Part shown: positions 48,640 to 50,289 of the stretch, piece by piece | Position numbering within the stretch: the stretch's first letter is position 1 | Layout: each line of letters begins with the position of its first letter | NCBI RefSeq assembly: GCF_001619955.1 | Contig: NZ_LQQO01000062.1 | Coordinates: forward strand, 1 to 50,289 | DNA from: Sphingomonas hankookensis | GTDB taxonomy: Bacteria > Pseudomonadota > Alphaproteobacteria > Sphingomonadales > Sphingomonadaceae | DNA: 50,289 nucleotides | Reading direction: 5' to 3' | The notes under the pieces: generated by a model | The model's input: only the letters and a program-made list of their open reading frames with translations | Database searches by the model: none | Told to the model about the DNA's origin: nothing | Program-made: the position numbers and the translations under genes

Positions 48640-49209
48640 CTACAGCCCCTGTTCGACGGCGAGGCGGATCGCTTCGGCGACCGTGCGGCAGCCGAGCGCC
48701 TGCAGCATTTCCGCGCGGTGCAGCTTTACCGTGCGTTCGCTGATGCCCAGTTCATAGGCGATCTGTTTGTTGAGCAGCCCGCGCATCACCCCGTTCAGCA
48801 CGTCGCGCTGGCGCGGGGTCAGGTTGGCGAAGCGGGCGGCGGCGTCATGGTCGGGGGGCGTGCCGACCTCGATCTGCGAGCCGAGCATGTAGCGCAGGCG
48901 CCCGTCGTCGCCGAAGATCGGCGCGAGCATGACGGCGTTGCGGAACGGGGTGCCGTCCTTCTTGTAATTGAGGATCTCGACCAGCGTCGCGCGACGTTCG
49001 CGGACGGCGGCGCGCAGTTCCTCGGTCGCGGTCTCCTCGGTATCCGCGCCGCGCAGGAAGCGGCAGTTGCGGCCGAGAATCTCGTCCTCGGCATAGCCGG
49101 TCAGGTCGATGAACGCCTGGTTGCAGGCGATGATCGGCGTGTCGGGCAGATTGGGGTCGCTGATGACGGCGGCGATGGCGCTTCCGGTAATCATTTCGCG
49201 CGGGGACAT
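48640..49209 (-). CDS. LOV-domain blue-light regulator with LuxR-type HTH (EL222-like)
   Basis: A 189-residue one-component photoreceptor. The LOV core (residues ~5-115) contains FIDLTGYAEDEILGRNCRFL with the adduct-forming Cys49, the flavin-contacting LNYKKDGTPFRNAVMLAPIF, and LRYMLGSQIEV. A short linker leads to the HTH (~130-185: LTPRQRDVLNGVMRGLLNKQ, LGISERTVKLHRAEM). This is the order of EL222 from Erythrobacter, in which light releases the HTH for DNA binding. The start at 49209 (MSPREMITGSAIAA) was chosen as the first ATG before the domain; a longer upstream frame has no domain content. It is divergent from an FAD oxidoreductase gene. Confidence 0.93.
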   Translation of the reverse strand: MSPREMITGSAIAAVISDPNLPDTPIIACNQAFIDLTGYAEDEILGRNCRFLRGADTEETATEELRAAVRERRATLVEILNYKKDGTPFRNAVMLAPIFGDDGRLRYMLGSQIEVGTPPDHDAAARFANLTPRQRDVLNGVMRGLLNKQIAYELGISERTVKLHRAEMLQALGCRTVAEAIRLAVEQGL

Positions 49210-49338
49210 GGGCTGCTGACCGAACCGACCGGCGGCCCCGATTGGCCGCTCCAGATGGTTGCCTTTGCACCGGGAAACGCAGCGCGGCAACATCGTGTCC
49301 GGCCCGTGCGTTGCGTCGCAGCGAAAACGGGAGATGGC

Positions 49339-50277
49339 ATGGTGGGCGAGATTGCGATCATCGGCGCGGGGATGGCCGGGCTGTCCTGTGCCACTGCGCT
49401 CCACGAAGCGGGACGGACGGTCACGCTGTTCGACAAGGGGCGGCGGCCGAGCGGGCGGATGGCGAGCCGGGCGGTGTCGGCCGACGGCCAGGATTTTGCG
49501 TTCGATTTCGGGGCGCTGTACATGACCGGGCGGGACGCGGGCTTCGTCGCGCAGTTGCAGGCATGGGAAGCGGCGGGGATCGCCGCGCGCTGGCCGGCGG
49601 CGGGCGAGGATGCGTGGGTCGGCACGCCGGTCATGGATGCGCCGCTGAAAGCGATGGCCGATGCGCTCGACGTGCGCTGGTCGAGCCATGTCCATGGGGT
49701 GCGGCGTGACGGCGGGCGTTGGCGGGTCGAGCTGGAGGGCGAAGCGGTCGGGCCGTTCGATGCGGTGGTGCTGGCGCTGCCGGCCGAACAGGTCGTGCCG
49801 TTGGCCGAGGGCGTGGACGATGCGCTGGCGGAGCTGGCGCGCGGGCATCGTTCGGCGCCGTGCTGGACGGTGATGCTGGGGTTCGATGCGGCGATCGATG
49901 CGCCGGATTTGCTCGACGGGCACGGGGTCATCGACCGGGCGGCGCGCAACCCGGCCAAGCCCGGCCATGGCGGGGGCGAGGCGTGGACGATCCATGCCGA
50001 TGCCGACTGGTCGGAGCGTCATGTCGAGGCGGAGCGGGACTGGGTGGTGGCGCAGCTGACTGCGGCGCTGGGCGAGCGGGTGGCGGGGTTGCCGGCGCCG
50101 GTGGTCGGGGCGGCGCATCGCTGGCGCTATGCGCGGTCGGACGGCGCGGGCGTCGGGTGCTATTGGGCCGAGGGGCTGGGGGCGTGCGGCGACTGGCTGG
50201 TCGCGCCGCGGGTCGAGGGGGCGTGGGTTTCGGGGCGGGGGGTGGCGGCGAGGTTGACGTCGCAGACCAACGGTTGA
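49339..50277 (+). CDS. Renalase-like FAD-dependent oxidoreductase
   Basis: A 312-residue flavoprotein (start MVGEIAIIGAGMAGLSCATA at 49339, GGGAG five bases upstream). The N-terminal dinucleotide-binding motif GAGMAGLSCA, then DKGRRPSGRMASR, FDFGALYMTGRD, VVLALPAEQ and a C-terminal FAD contact (GLGACGDWLVAPRVEGAWVS) define the amine-oxidase/renalase-like group. It has no signal peptide. It is divergent from the LOV-HTH gene across 129 bp and is the obvious candidate for light control. Such oxidoreductases often sit near photolyase or pigment genes; the next gene is outside the window. Confidence 0.88.
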   Translation: MVGEIAIIGAGMAGLSCATALHEAGRTVTLFDKGRRPSGRMASRAVSADGQDFAFDFGALYMTGRDAGFVAQLQAWEAAGIAARWPAAGEDAWVGTPVMDAPLKAMADALDVRWSSHVHGVRRDGGRWRVELEGEAVGPFDAVVLALPAEQVVPLAEGVDDALAELARGHRSAPCWTVMLGFDAAIDAPDLLDGHGVIDRAARNPAKPGHGGGEAWTIHADADWSERHVEAERDWVVAQLTAALGERVAGLPAPVVGAAHRWRYARSDGAGVGCYWAEGLGACGDWLVAPRVEGAWVSGRGVAARLTSQTNG

Positions 50278-50289
50278 CGTACTCCGGTG

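Noticed and set aside
1..50289. tRNA, rRNA, integrase or phage genes
   Set aside because: None recognised on either strand by eye; subtle tRNAs could be missed without a covariance search.

Overview
The window is high-GC, densely coded DNA with ATGA/GTGA gene overlaps and many palindromic intergenic repeats. The best fit is a sphingomonad (Alphaproteobacteria, Sphingomonadales, probably Sphingomonas or a close genus). The reasons are a TonB-dependent receptor of the Xanthomonas/Caulobacter-type subfamily, an EcfG-like promoter next to CsbD and entericidin-like stress genes, an EL222-like LOV-HTH regulator, a CopA/CopB pair, and the repeat types. No rRNA, tRNA, CRISPR, phage or transposase gene was seen.

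Layout. (1) 1-11.6 kb: a carbohydrate/peptide degradation region with the end of a GH2 beta-galactosidase, an S9 (DPP-IV-like) peptidase, a large secreted hairpin-type protein on the minus strand, and a divergent operon of a GH127/GH146 beta-L-arabinofuranosidase, a DpkA-like cyclic-imine reductase and a DUF885 peptidase. Together these could attack arabinosylated, proline/hydroxyproline-rich plant glycoproteins. (2) 11.6-16.9 kb: a cysteine-free OxyR-like regulator with an OxyR-type box, divergent from a three-gene tripartite export operon (ABC, HlyD, TolC) whose ABC subunit has lost every ATPase motif. (3) 17-25.8 kb: a glycoside-uptake locus with GH130, a DUF1861 protein, a secreted hairpin enzyme and a sugar ABC importer, plus a divergent LacI regulator and MalK-like ATPase. 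The same LacI-type operator recurs in front of the TonB receptor at 27.8 kb. (4) 25.8-27.5 kb: a large inverted repeat, a small membrane protein, and a DUF3800 gene preceded by a short leader RNA that ends in an intrinsic terminator just before the start codon. (5) 30.7-34.6 kb: MerR regulator and a divergent thiolase/FadB-type beta-oxidation operon. (6) 34.9-38.8 kb: a stress cluster (lipoprotein, CsbD, triple-PAS LuxR regulator, microproteins, entericidin) behind an EcfG-like promoter. (7) 39.1-42.0 kb: copBA, bracketed by two related composite repeats. (8) 42.4-50.3 kb: katG, a Sad-like aldehyde dehydrogenase, small secreted and membrane proteins, a DUF427/DCC pair, and a LOV-LuxR photoreceptor divergent from a renalase-like FAD oxidoreductase.

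The candidates most worth follow-up are the ATPase-dead ABC export operon, the DUF3800 leader RNA/attenuator, the cysteine-free OxyR-like switch, the LacI regulon linking an inner-membrane ABC importer to an outer-membrane receptor, and the proposed hydroxyproline-rich-glycoprotein locus. All family calls come from reading the translations by eye; no database search was run.
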